Part shown: positions 42,206 to 49,529 of the stretch, in pieces
How the letters are laid out: each line of letters begins with the position of its first letter
Numbering within the stretch: the first letter of the stretch is position 1
Assembly: GCF_007677875.1 (NCBI RefSeq)
Contig: NZ_VEDO01000008.1
Coordinates: forward strand, 1 to 64,000
Direction: 5' to 3'
Length of the DNA stretch: 64,000 nt
Origin: Variovorax boronicumulans
GTDB lineage: Bacteria > Pseudomonadota > Gammaproteobacteria > Burkholderiales > Burkholderiaceae_C
Notes under the pieces: generated by a model
The model's input: only the letters and a program-made list of their open reading frames with translations
What the model was told of the DNA's origin: nothing
Databases searched by the model: none
Translations under genes and position numbers: made by a program

Positions 42206-44257
42206 TCATGCGGCCAGGTGCACGGCCTGCACCGACTCCGCCGGCACTGCGCAGCACAGCAGTGCCTCGCCGGCCGGCACAGCAAATGCCGGCGGCTCCG
42301 CATAGGTGACCGCCCCAGCGAGCACCCGCGTGCGGCAGCTGCCGCAACTTCCCCCGCGACAACCGAAGGCCGGCGCCAGACCGCGCGCTTCGGCCACCTC
42401 GAGCAGACTGCCGTCGCCGGGTTTCCACCTCCCCTCCTTGCCCGATGTGGCAAAGACGATGCGCACAGCCTGGGTGGCCGCAGGCGGCATGGCGCGCCCT
42501 TCGGCCGCGCCCGTGCGCCGCAGCGCCGATGGTCCGAACGCCTCGGCATGGATGCGGGCGTCCGGCACCTGCAAGGCGCGCAGGCCGTCATAGGTCTGCT
42601 GCATGAAGGCCGCCGGGCCGGACAGGTAGAAGTCGTGGTCGCCGAAGGGCAGCGTGGCCTTCAGCAGCGCCATGTCGATGCGGCCGGCGTGGTCGTGGTT
42701 TCGGCCGGGTGGCGCATCGCCGGGCGCGCTCAGCACACGGACCCAGCGCACCGCGCCCTGGGCCGCATCGACGAGCGCGGCAATCTCGGCATCGAAGGGC
42801 CGCTCCGCACGCGTGCGCGCGGCCTGGAACAGCCAGGTCGGCCGGAAGTTGCGCGTACGCCGGCCCTCGTGCACCACATGGCGCAGCATGGCCAGCAGGG
42901 GCGTGATGCCGATGCCGGCCGCCAGCAGCACGGCCGGCCGGCGCTGGGCGGCATCGATCGTGAAGCTGCCGGCCGGCGCACGCACCTCGACCAGGTCGCC
43001 TTCGGCCAGCTGGTGCAGATGCTGCGAGGCCCGACCCTCCTTTTTGACGCTGATGCGATAGGCCCCGTCCGCGGGCGCCAGCGACAGCGTGTAGCTGCGC
43101 TGCAGCTGCGTGCCATCCGCCAGCGTGAGCCGCAGCGGCAGGTGCTGCCCGGCTTGCGGCGGCACGGCCGCCATGCCGTCGGTGGGCTCCAGGACCAGCG
43201 AGCGCACCGTCGTGCTCTCGTCCACCGCGCGCACCACGCGGAACGGCCGCCACTGCCCGGCCAGCGCCTGCGCCGCCAGGCGCTGGCCGGCCTCGGGCCA
43301 GCTGCCCGTCATGGCGAGGTTGGGCGACCAGCCGTTCTCCGCCATGTGCCAGCGCAACGGCAGTGCGTCGGGCCGCAGCACCACACGGCGCGGCCGGAAG
43401 GTCCACAGCCGCTCCGCGCCCTCGAAGGCCGCGGTCTGCGGCGCATCGAGCAGCACATGCGCCTCGCCCGTCATCTGCAACAGGTCGCCCGTGGCGGGAT
43501 CGGCGAACACCAGCCCCGCCCTGGGATTGACCAGCAGGTTGCCCAGCGTCATGAAGAACAGGTTGCCCGAGAAATCGGGGATGGTCAGCAAGCCGTCTGC
43601 GTCCACGCGCACGAAGCCGGGCTTGCCGCCGCGGTGCGAGACGTCGACCTGGCGCGTGCCGTCCTCGGCCTCGACGTAGGAGGCCACGTAGAAGCTGTCT
43701 GAGGCCGCGATCAAGGCCCGCGCGCGCGCATCCAGCCAATCGCTCTCCACGACCGGCGCGCGGCTGGGTTCCGCCGGGTCGCGCACGAAGGTCACGTGCC
43801 GGTTCTGGATGTAGCGCGGACAGTTGCCGAAGCTCTGCACCACCTGAATGTCGAAGCCTTGCCCGCCCTGGCGTCGCACCTGGCCATTGAGCCGGTTGCG
43901 CCGGCGCGTCATGGGCTCGATGCCGACCAGACCGATGGCCTGGCCGTCGCCCATGCCCGCCTCGGCGGGGTCTGCCGCATCGCGGCCCACGCCGACGTGC
44001 AGGGTCTGCGTGTCGGGCGCATGCATGAAGCCGGGCCGGCCCGCCCGCAGCGTGGCCCAGGCGTCGCCCGCGGCGTCCACGCTGCCCAGCGCCACGTAGT
44101 GCAGCAGCGGGTAGAACGTGCGGTGCTGGTCGAGCAGAAAGTTGCGCACGTACAGCCGGCCGGGCCGGTCCATGTGCTCGGCGGCGCCGACGCTGTGCTG
44201 CAGCGCCAGCTCGCCACGGTGCCAGGGCGAGGCGGGCGCGTTGGTAGGGTTGGACAT
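42206..44257 (-). CDS. fused PNPOx-like / FAD-NAD reductase / 2Fe-2S ferredoxin protein
   Basis: The 683-residue protein joins three modules. An N-terminal pyridoxamine-phosphate-oxidase-like flavin domain spans about 30-330 (GNLLVNPRAGLVFADPATG). A ferredoxin-NADP-reductase unit spans about 350-590 (RSYTLSLAP for FAD and LLAAGIGITPLLAML for NAD). The C-terminal plant-type 2Fe-2S domain has FGCRGGSCGSCRTRV and a distal Cys pair (LLCCAVP). This is a self-contained electron-transfer protein, probably passing electrons from NAD(P)H through FAD to the cluster and an unknown acceptor. It resembles flavohaemoglobin-type and Hcp reductases in its last two modules. The ATG at 44257 follows a good AGGAG. 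A 240-bp structured intergenic element lies upstream. Confidence 0.85.
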   Translation of the reverse strand: MSNPTNAPASPWHRGELALQHSVGAAEHMDRPGRLYVRNFLLDQHRTFYPLLHYVALGSVDAAGDAWATLRAGRPGFMHAPDTQTLHVGVGRDAADPAEAGMGDGQAIGLVGIEPMTRRRNRLNGQVRRQGGQGFDIQVVQSFGNCPRYIQNRHVTFVRDPAEPSRAPVVESDWLDARARALIAASDSFYVASYVEAEDGTRQVDVSHRGGKPGFVRVDADGLLTIPDFSGNLFFMTLGNLLVNPRAGLVFADPATGDLLQMTGEAHVLLDAPQTAAFEGAERLWTFRPRRVVLRPDALPLRWHMAENGWSPNLAMTGSWPEAGQRLAAQALAGQWRPFRVVRAVDESTTVRSLVLEPTDGMAAVPPQAGQHLPLRLTLADGTQLQRSYTLSLAPADGAYRISVKKEGRASQHLHQLAEGDLVEVRAPAGSFTIDAAQRRPAVLLAAGIGITPLLAMLRHVVHEGRRTRNFRPTWLFQAARTRAERPFDAEIAALVDAAQGAVRWVRVLSAPGDAPPGRNHDHAGRIDMALLKATLPFGDHDFYLSGPAAFMQQTYDGLRALQVPDARIHAEAFGPSALRRTGAAEGRAMPPAATQAVRIVFATSGKEGRWKPGDGSLLEVAEARGLAPAFGCRGGSCGSCRTRVLAGAVTYAEPPAFAVPAGEALLCCAVPAESVQAVHLAA

Positions 44258-44273
44258 GGCGCGGCTCCTGCGC

Positions 44274-44500
44274 TCAGAACGTGTGAATGAACCGATCGCG
44301 CCCACGACGGGGTGCGGCGGGCCGCAGGCGAAGGCGCAGGCCGCAGCCCGGGCTGATGCCCGGGCAAGGACTGCAACGCCCGCGTGCGGCCTGGCGCGCC
44401 CCGGCCCGAAGGGCGAGGCCCCGGGCGCGACGATCATGATGAAAACAAGAGCTCATTGGGGGCCTCGCGTGGGTGTGAGCGGTTCGTTCACACGTTCTCA
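44274..44500. repeat. roughly 227-bp element bounded by inverted repeats, with nested hairpins
   Basis: The left arm GAACGTGTGAATGAACC (44277-44293) and right arm GGTTCGTTCACACGTTC (44481-44497) are inverted copies with one mismatch, and the similarity continues a few bases on both sides. Inside, CAGGCCGCA (44337-44345) pairs with TGCGGCCTG (44385-44393), enclosing a perfect GCCCGGGC/GCCCGGGC hairpin (44346-44365). The right arm abuts the GST stop codon. It could be a miniature mobile element or a structured RNA. Confidence 0.55.
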
Positions 44501-45109
44501 GGCTGCCAGGCCCACGGGCGTGCGATCGAAGGCGACGAAGCCCGGCAGCGCCTCGATGCGGCCCAGCCAGCCCCGCACCTGCGGATAGTCCGCGAGGTCC
44601 ACGTTGCCCTCGGGTGCCCGCGCGGTGTAGCTGTACAGCGCCACGTCGGCCACGGTGGGGGTGGCCCCCAGCAGGAAGTCGCGCCCTGCCAACGCCGCCT
44701 CCATCTGCGCCAGGATGCCGTGGGCGCGCTGGATCACCTCCTCGGGCCGGAACGGCGCGCCGAACACCGTGACCAGGCGCGCCGCGGCCGGCCCGTAGGC
44801 GATCTGGCCGGCCGCCACGCTGAGCCACCGCTGCACCTCGGCCGCGGCCGCGGGCGCATCGGGCAGCCAGTCACGTCGGCCGAACTTGGACGCCAGGTAG
44901 ACCAGGATGGCGTTGGAGTCGGCCACGATGGTGCCCGCGTCGTCCAGCACCGGCACCTGGCCGAAAGGGTTCAGCGCGAGGAAGGCCGGCTGCTTGTGCG
45001 CGCCCTGGGCCAGGTCCACATGGACCAGTTCGTGGTCGATGCCGAGCAGGTTGAGAAACAGGCGCGCGCGGTGCGCGTGGCCGGACAGCGGGTGGTGGTA
45101 GAGCTTCAT
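44498..45109 (-). CDS. glutathione S-transferase
   Basis: The 203-residue protein has the thioredoxin-like N-terminal domain ([19 protein letters not shown], then GQVPVLDD and the glutathione-binding turn [11 protein letters not shown]) and an all-helical C-terminal domain with a conserved [11 protein letters not shown] stretch. It should conjugate glutathione to electrophiles or act as a peroxidase in the cytoplasm. AAGGAAGC precedes the ATG at 45109. It is divergent from the LysR gene at 45239, and two inverted repeats lie in the 129-bp space, suggesting control by that regulator. Confidence 0.9.
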   Translation of the reverse strand: MKLYHHPLSGHAHRARLFLNLLGIDHELVHVDLAQGAHKQPAFLALNPFGQVPVLDDAGTIVADSNAILVYLASKFGRRDWLPDAPAAAAEVQRWLSVAAGQIAYGPAAARLVTVFGAPFRPEEVIQRAHGILAQMEAALAGRDFLLGATPTVADVALYSYTARAPEGNVDLADYPQVRGWLGRIEALPGFVAFDRTPVGLAA

Positions 45110-45127
45110 GGTGCTTCCTTTTGCAAG

Positions 45128-45146
45128 GGCGCCGGAACTCGGCGCC
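45128..45146. promoter_or_regulatory. inverted repeat, candidate operator near the GST start
   Basis: GGCGCCG (45128-45134) and CGGCGCC (45140-45146) flank GAACT. The dyad is 18 bp before the GST start, inside the divergent GST/LysR intergenic region, where LysR regulators usually bind. GC-rich palindromes can also arise by chance. Confidence 0.35.
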
Positions 45147-45194
45147 ACGGCACGCATGGTCCGGGTTTCGCCCGCTTCCTAGAATCCGCGGCGG

Positions 45195-45213
45195 CGGCAA
45201 GTCATCCTTGCCG
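45195..45213. promoter_or_regulatory. inverted repeat, candidate LysR autoregulatory site
   Basis: CGGCAAG (45195-45201) and CTTGCCG (45207-45213) flank TCATC, 25 bp upstream of the LysR start. Its size and position fit a LysR recognition dyad. The neighbouring GGCGCCG dyad could be the second half-region. Confidence 0.4.
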
Positions 45214-45238
45214 GATCTGCAACAACCCCGGCAACACC

Positions 45239-46138
45239 ATGGATCGGCTCTCGGCAATGGCGGCGTTCCTCGCGGTCGTCGACACCGGCGGCTTCGCTTC
45301 GGCCGCGCGGCGGCTCGGCGTCTCGCCCTCGGTCGCCACGCGCGCCGTCTCCGAGCTCGAGGCGCGGCTGGGCGTGCGCCTGCTCGTGCGCACCACGCGC
45401 TTCGTGCGTGTGACCGAAGCCGGCCAGGGCTACGCCGACGATTGCCGCCGCATCCTGGCCGAGATCGAGGCCGCCGACGGCGCGGCGGCCGGCACCCACG
45501 CCGCGCCGCGCGGCCAGCTCACGGTGACGGCGCCCGTCAACTTCGGGCGCATGTACGTGCTGCCCATCGTGCACCGCTACCTCGCGCAGCTCGCGCTCGT
45601 GGACGTCCACTGCTGGTTCGTGGACCGCGTGGTGAACCTCGTCGACGAGGGCGTGGACCTCGGCGTGCGCCTGGGCCCGCTGCCCGATTCGTCCCTGCAG
45701 GCCGTGCGCGTGGGCCAGGTGCGCCAGGTGCTGTGTGCCGCGCCCGATTACCTGGCGCTGCACGGGCGGCCCCAGCGGCCTGAGGAGCTCGCGCAGCACG
45801 CCATCGTCGCGGCCACGGGCGTCACGGCCACCTCGGAATGGCGCTTCGACGACCAGGGGCGCCCGCTGCCCGTGCGCGTGCAGCCGCGCCTCACGCTGTC
45901 GACCAACGAGGCAGCCGCCGCCTCGGCCGCAGCCGGCATGGGTATCACGCGGCTGCCGCTCTACCAGATCGCCCAGGCCGTGCAGGACGGTCAGCTCGCG
46001 CTGGTGCTGGAGGATTTCGAGCGCCCGGCGCTGCCCATCCATGTGGTCCACCGCGAAGGCCGCAATGCGCCGCACAAGGTCAGGGCCTTCATCGACCTGG
46101 CGGTCGATGCCTTGCGCAGCGATCCACGGCTGCGGTAG
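45239..46138 (+). CDS. LysR-family transcriptional regulator
   Basis: The 299-residue product has the LysR helix-turn-helix (MDRLSAMAAFLAVVDTGGF, AARRLGVSPSVATRAVSELE) and a substrate-binding domain (about residues 90-295, QLTVTAPVNFGRMYVLPIV). It belongs to the subgroup seen next to GST and reductase genes. It is transcribed away from the GST gene, with two dyads between them, so the GST is the most likely target. Its own effector is unknown. Confidence 0.92.
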   Translation: MDRLSAMAAFLAVVDTGGFASAARRLGVSPSVATRAVSELEARLGVRLLVRTTRFVRVTEAGQGYADDCRRILAEIEAADGAAAGTHAAPRGQLTVTAPVNFGRMYVLPIVHRYLAQLALVDVHCWFVDRVVNLVDEGVDLGVRLGPLPDSSLQAVRVGQVRQVLCAAPDYLALHGRPQRPEELAQHAIVAATGVTATSEWRFDDQGRPLPVRVQPRLTLSTNEAAAASAAAGMGITRLPLYQIAQAVQDGQLALVLEDFERPALPIHVVHREGRNAPHKVRAFIDLAVDALRSDPRLR

Positions 46139-46260
46139 GCCACGCGCAGGCCAGCGCCGCGTGCCGCCCGGCGCTGCGTGTCGCCAAGGTGACGGCCGCG
46201 GCCGCTGCCCATGCCGTTCGCGGCGCTGGCAGTCCCGCCGAGCCAGAAAGGCGGTCGGTC

Positions 46261-46274
46261 TTAACCTGGGTTAA
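46261..46274. promoter_or_regulatory. palindrome upstream of the Slam-like gene
   Basis: TTAACC and GGTTAA flank a 2-bp TG centre. The 14-bp site lies about 100 bp upstream of the Slam-like start in an AT-richer patch, a plausible regulator-binding site. No specific regulator is assigned. Confidence 0.35.
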
Positions 46275-46326
46275 TGCCTGCGGGTTGGTTATGGCGGAAC
46301 ATCGCGGCCATTTGATCGATAAAAGA

Positions 46327-46353
46327 GCAAAACTTCTCTTGGTTTTGCACCAA
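46327..46353 (+). promoter_or_regulatory. two mutually exclusive hairpins in the Slam-like gene leader
   Basis: GCAAAAC (46327-46333) pairs with GTTTTGC (46342-46348). Alternatively TTGGT (46339-46343) pairs with ACCAA (46349-46353). The stems share bases, so only one can form. They end 22 bp before the Slam-like start, where they could affect translation or transcript stability. Confidence 0.35.
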
Positions 46354-46375
46354 AAGATGATCAACTCGACTCCCC

Positions 46376-47764
46376 ATGTCCGGCCCCGGACAAGAACCCT
46401 CTACCAACGACGTGCTCCACCGAACCGTGTTTGCAACCTGCGCGCCCCTGCGCCGGGCTGCCCTCCTGGCCTGCAGCCTGCTCGCGTTGTCGGCTGCGGC
46501 CCAACCAGCCGACCCCGTGCTGGCCGAGGCGCGCCACTTGATGGCCAGCCACCAGCCCGAGGCCGCCTACCGCCTGCTGGAGCCGCTGGAGCTCGAACGC
46601 GCCGACGACGCGTCGTACAGCTACCTGCTCGGCATCGCGGCCCTGGACGCGGGGCATGCCACACGCGCGGTCTTCGCGCTGGAGCGCGCGGTGGCGATCG
46701 CGCCCGCTCACAGCCTGGCGCGTGCAGAACTCGCACGGGCCTATCTGCTGGCCGGTGAGCCGGAGCGCGCACGCACCGAGCTGCAGGCCGCCAGACGCGG
46801 CGAGATGCCGCAAGAGGCCGCCGCTGCGATCGACCGGGTGCTGGGCGGGCTCGAAGTCGCCCCGGCCAGTACGGCGTCCGCCGCCTGGCGCGCTTATGTC
46901 GAAGGCGTTGCGGGCCATGACAGCAACGTCAACAGCGCCACGGCGGCGGGCCAGTTCGCGCTACCGGCCTTCGGGGGCGTGGTCTTCAACCTGGACCGCG
47001 ACAACCGCAAGCGCGGCGATGCGTTCGCAGGTCTGGGTGCCGGCCTGGCCTGGAGAAAGCCGCTGGCCCCCGCCTGGGAACTCGAGGCGGCAGCGAACCT
47101 GCGCGGCACATGGCACCGCAGCGTGCAGGCCATGAACAACCGCCAGTACGACGGCAGCGTCGGCGCGGCCTACACCAGCGGCGCGAACCGCTTTTCCGCC
47201 GCGCTGCAGACGCTGCAGTACGACATCGACGACCGCGGCTACCGCAATGCGTCGGGGCTCAGCGCCCAGTGGCAACGCACGCTGGACTCGCGCTCCCAGC
47301 TGAGCGCGTTCACGCAGCTCAGCCGTTTGCACTACGCGCACGACCGCGCCCGCGACGCGGACCGCGCCGTGGTCGGCGCAGGCTATGCGCGTGCGCTGTC
47401 CGATGCGCAGGTGGTGTATGCGAGCGTCTACCGCGCGCGGGAGAAGCCGCGCCTGGACGGCGTGGACAACTATGGCCACCACGCCCTGGGCCTGCGCCTG
47501 GGCAGCGAGCGCGCGCTGCACGAAAACATCGTCGCGTTCGCCGCCGTGCAGTATGAGAAGCGCCGCTACGGCGGCACGGAGCCGTTCTTCGACACGCGGC
47601 GCGTCGACCGCCAGCTCGACGCGTCGTTGGGCGTGCACATCACGCCGTCTGCGCCATGGCGGCTGTCGCCGCAGGTCGCCTATGTGCGCGCCGACTCGTC
47701 CGTCGTTCTGTACGACTATCGCCGCGTGGTATGGCAATTCGCCGTGCGCCGGGAATTCAACTGA
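46376..47764 (+). CDS. Slam-like surface protein assembly modifier (TPR plus beta barrel)
   Basis: The 462-residue protein has a signal peptide ending near LSAAAQ, then TPR-type helices (about 45-150, EARHLMASHQPEAAYRLLEP, AVFALERAVAIAP). A 14-strand-type outer-membrane barrel follows (about 165-462), with alternating hydrophobic strands and the terminal aromatic strand VVWQFAVRREF. This is the layout of Slam (DUF560) proteins, which move particular proteins with TbpB-type barrels across the outer membrane. The next gene, 10 bp downstream, encodes a secreted protein with such a candidate barrel. The ATG at 46376 lacks a clear ribosome binding site; a GTG at 46412 is an alternative. Confidence 0.82.
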   Translation: MSGPGQEPSTNDVLHRTVFATCAPLRRAALLACSLLALSAAAQPADPVLAEARHLMASHQPEAAYRLLEPLELERADDASYSYLLGIAALDAGHATRAVFALERAVAIAPAHSLARAELARAYLLAGEPERARTELQAARRGEMPQEAAAAIDRVLGGLEVAPASTASAAWRAYVEGVAGHDSNVNSATAAGQFALPAFGGVVFNLDRDNRKRGDAFAGLGAGLAWRKPLAPAWELEAAANLRGTWHRSVQAMNNRQYDGSVGAAYTSGANRFSAALQTLQYDIDDRGYRNASGLSAQWQRTLDSRSQLSAFTQLSRLHYAHDRARDADRAVVGAGYARALSDAQVVYASVYRAREKPRLDGVDNYGHHALGLRLGSERALHENIVAFAAVQYEKRRYGGTEPFFDTRRVDRQLDASLGVHITPSAPWRLSPQVAYVRADSSVVLYDYRRVVWQFAVRREFN

Positions 47765-47774
47765 AGCTGTCCGC

Positions 47775-49529
47775 ATGCCACGACTCCACCGCTGCCACGA
47801 TCTCGCCTGGTCCCGACGCGCGCGCCTGACCCTCCTGTGCGGCGCGCTCCTCGCCGCAGGCCACGGCCATGCGCAGTCGCCGCCCGCCGCCACCGTCGTG
47901 TTCGCGGCGGACGGCGCCACGCTCATCGACGCCAGTGGCCAGCGGCGGCCCGCCGCACGCGGCATGGCCGTCGCCTCGGGCGACACGGTGGAGACCGGCA
48001 AGGGCACGCTGCAGCTCAGGATGGTGGACGGCGGCATGGTGGCGTTGCAGCCCGGATCCGTGCTGCGGCTCGATGCCTACCACCTGGGCCAAAACGGGGG
48101 GGCCGAAGGCGCCAAGGGCTTCATGAGCCTGGTCAAAGGCAGCTTGCGCACCATCAGCGGCTTCATTGGCAAGGCAAGGCCCGAGGACTACCGGCTCGAC
48201 ACACCGGCCGGGCTGATCGGCATCCGCGGCACGGAGTACACCGCGGCGCTGCGAGACGGCCTGACCGTGAACGTCATCGGCGGCCGCATCGCGCTGTGCA
48301 ACGACACGGGCTGCACCGACGTGGCACGCGGCATGACGGCGTTCGCCGCCACCCGGTCGGCGGCGCCCGTCGTGTCCAAACTGGTCTCCGCGGTCGTGTC
48401 CCCCGGCGGTGGTACGGCCCCCACCCGCATGGCCGAGGCCACCGACGCGGCCGCTGGCGGCACCGCCAGTACCACCACGGCGCAGCGGACCTCCGGCGAA
48501 CAGGTGCAAACCTACCTGCGCGCACTGGTCGCGCCGGCTCCGGGCGATGGGCAGGCGCAGGCGCCCGCGCCCGAGGAAACCGTCGTCGCCAGGCCGCCAG
48601 GCAGCTTCTCGCCGCCGCCGGGGGCGCCCGCGCCGGACCCCGCCGATCCGCCAGCCTCACCTGGGCCCGCGCCGGCTCCCGGACCATCCCCGGCACCCAT
48701 CCCTGCGCCGTCGCCATCGCCATCGCCGGCGCCAGCCCCGGTCCCCGGTCCCGCCCCGGCGCCCACGCCAGCGCCAGCGCCCGTGGTGGAGTCGCCGTTG
48801 CGGCCCGGGCCGGGCACTGTCATGGCGGTCAGCGCCGACCGCGATGGCAGCACGCAGGCCGTGTCCGTGACCGGCCACCGCACCTTCGCAGGAAGCGCGC
48901 TCTCCGAGGTGCGCGAGCGCGACGGCGCGGGCGAGAAGCTGTTGCACAGGGGCATCCCCGTGCAGGCCCATTCGGACGGGAATGTGGCCTGGGGACGGTG
49001 GACCGACGGGCGCTACAACACCGGCCCTGGCCCCGACGATGACGACGACGATGGCCCGGGCGGCGGCAAGGGGCACGCCCGCGCGCTGCACTACTTCACG
49101 TTCGCCGGAACGCCCACGCTGCCCGTGCTGCGTTCGTTCGGCGCGTTCGCCTCGACAGCGCCGACCATCACGTCGCCGCGTGGTCAGCTGGTGGCCACCG
49201 GCAGCGAGAACGCGGCGACCGGCAGCCTGCGCGTCACCTTCCCGGGTCCGATCGGCGGCTTTGCGACATTCAACCTGTCGGTGCCCGTTGCGGACCAGAC
49301 CTTCTCGTTGAGCGGCACCGCGGCACAGACCGGCACCTTCGGGTTCGCCGGCGGCGCCAGGATCTCCAGCACGGGCAACGGCTGCGCCGCCGGCTGCACC
49401 GGCGCGCTGGGCAACGGCGCGGCCGTGCGCGGCATGGTGGGCGGCACCAACAGCGCACGCGCCGGCCTGCTGTACGGCTTCCACAGCGGCCTGGGAACGG
49501 TCACCGGAGCGGTCGTCTTCAAGCCTTGA
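47775..49529 (+). CDS. secreted FecR-domain protein with Pro-rich linker and TbpB-type C-terminal barrel
   Basis: The 584-residue precursor has a signal peptide (LTLLCGALLAAGHGHAQ) without a proper lipobox. A FecR domain follows (about residues 60-190; GKGTLQLRMVDGGMVALQPGS and RLDTPAGLIGIRGTEY). A long Pro/Ala/Ser linker (about 275-345) and an acidic DDDDDD stretch come next. The last 110 residues show small alternating strands (SLRVTFPGPIG, FSLSGTAAQTGTFGF, GGTNSARAGLLYGF, GAVVFKP), the pattern of the 8-strand TbpB-type barrel used by Slam clients. It is 10 bp after the Slam-like gene, so I infer that it is exported by Slam. FecR domains usually sense or bind; here it may connect to the CHASE2 cyclase that overlaps its stop. 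Confidence 0.8.
   Translation: MPRLHRCHDLAWSRRARLTLLCGALLAAGHGHAQSPPAATVVFAADGATLIDASGQRRPAARGMAVASGDTVETGKGTLQLRMVDGGMVALQPGSVLRLDAYHLGQNGGAEGAKGFMSLVKGSLRTISGFIGKARPEDYRLDTPAGLIGIRGTEYTAALRDGLTVNVIGGRIALCNDTGCTDVARGMTAFAATRSAAPVVSKLVSAVVSPGGGTAPTRMAEATDAAAGGTASTTTAQRTSGEQVQTYLRALVAPAPGDGQAQAPAPEETVVARPPGSFSPPPGAPAPDPADPPASPGPAPAPGPSPAPIPAPSPSPSPAPAPVPGPAPAPTPAPAPVVESPLRPGPGTVMAVSADRDGSTQAVSVTGHRTFAGSALSEVRERDGAGEKLLHRGIPVQAHSDGNVAWGRWTDGRYNTGPGPDDDDDDGPGGGKGHARALHYFTFAGTPTLPVLRSFGAFASTAPTITSPRGQLVATGSENAATGSLRVTFPGPIGGFATFNLSVPVADQTFSLSGTAAQTGTFGFAGGARISSTGNGCAAGCTGALGNGAAVRGMVGGTNSARAGLLYGFHSGLGTVTGAVVFKP

Noticed and set aside
46139-46375. A small gene between the LysR and Slam-like genes
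   Set aside because: No frame has a start, ribosome binding site and credible composition. The region looks like a promoter and leader.
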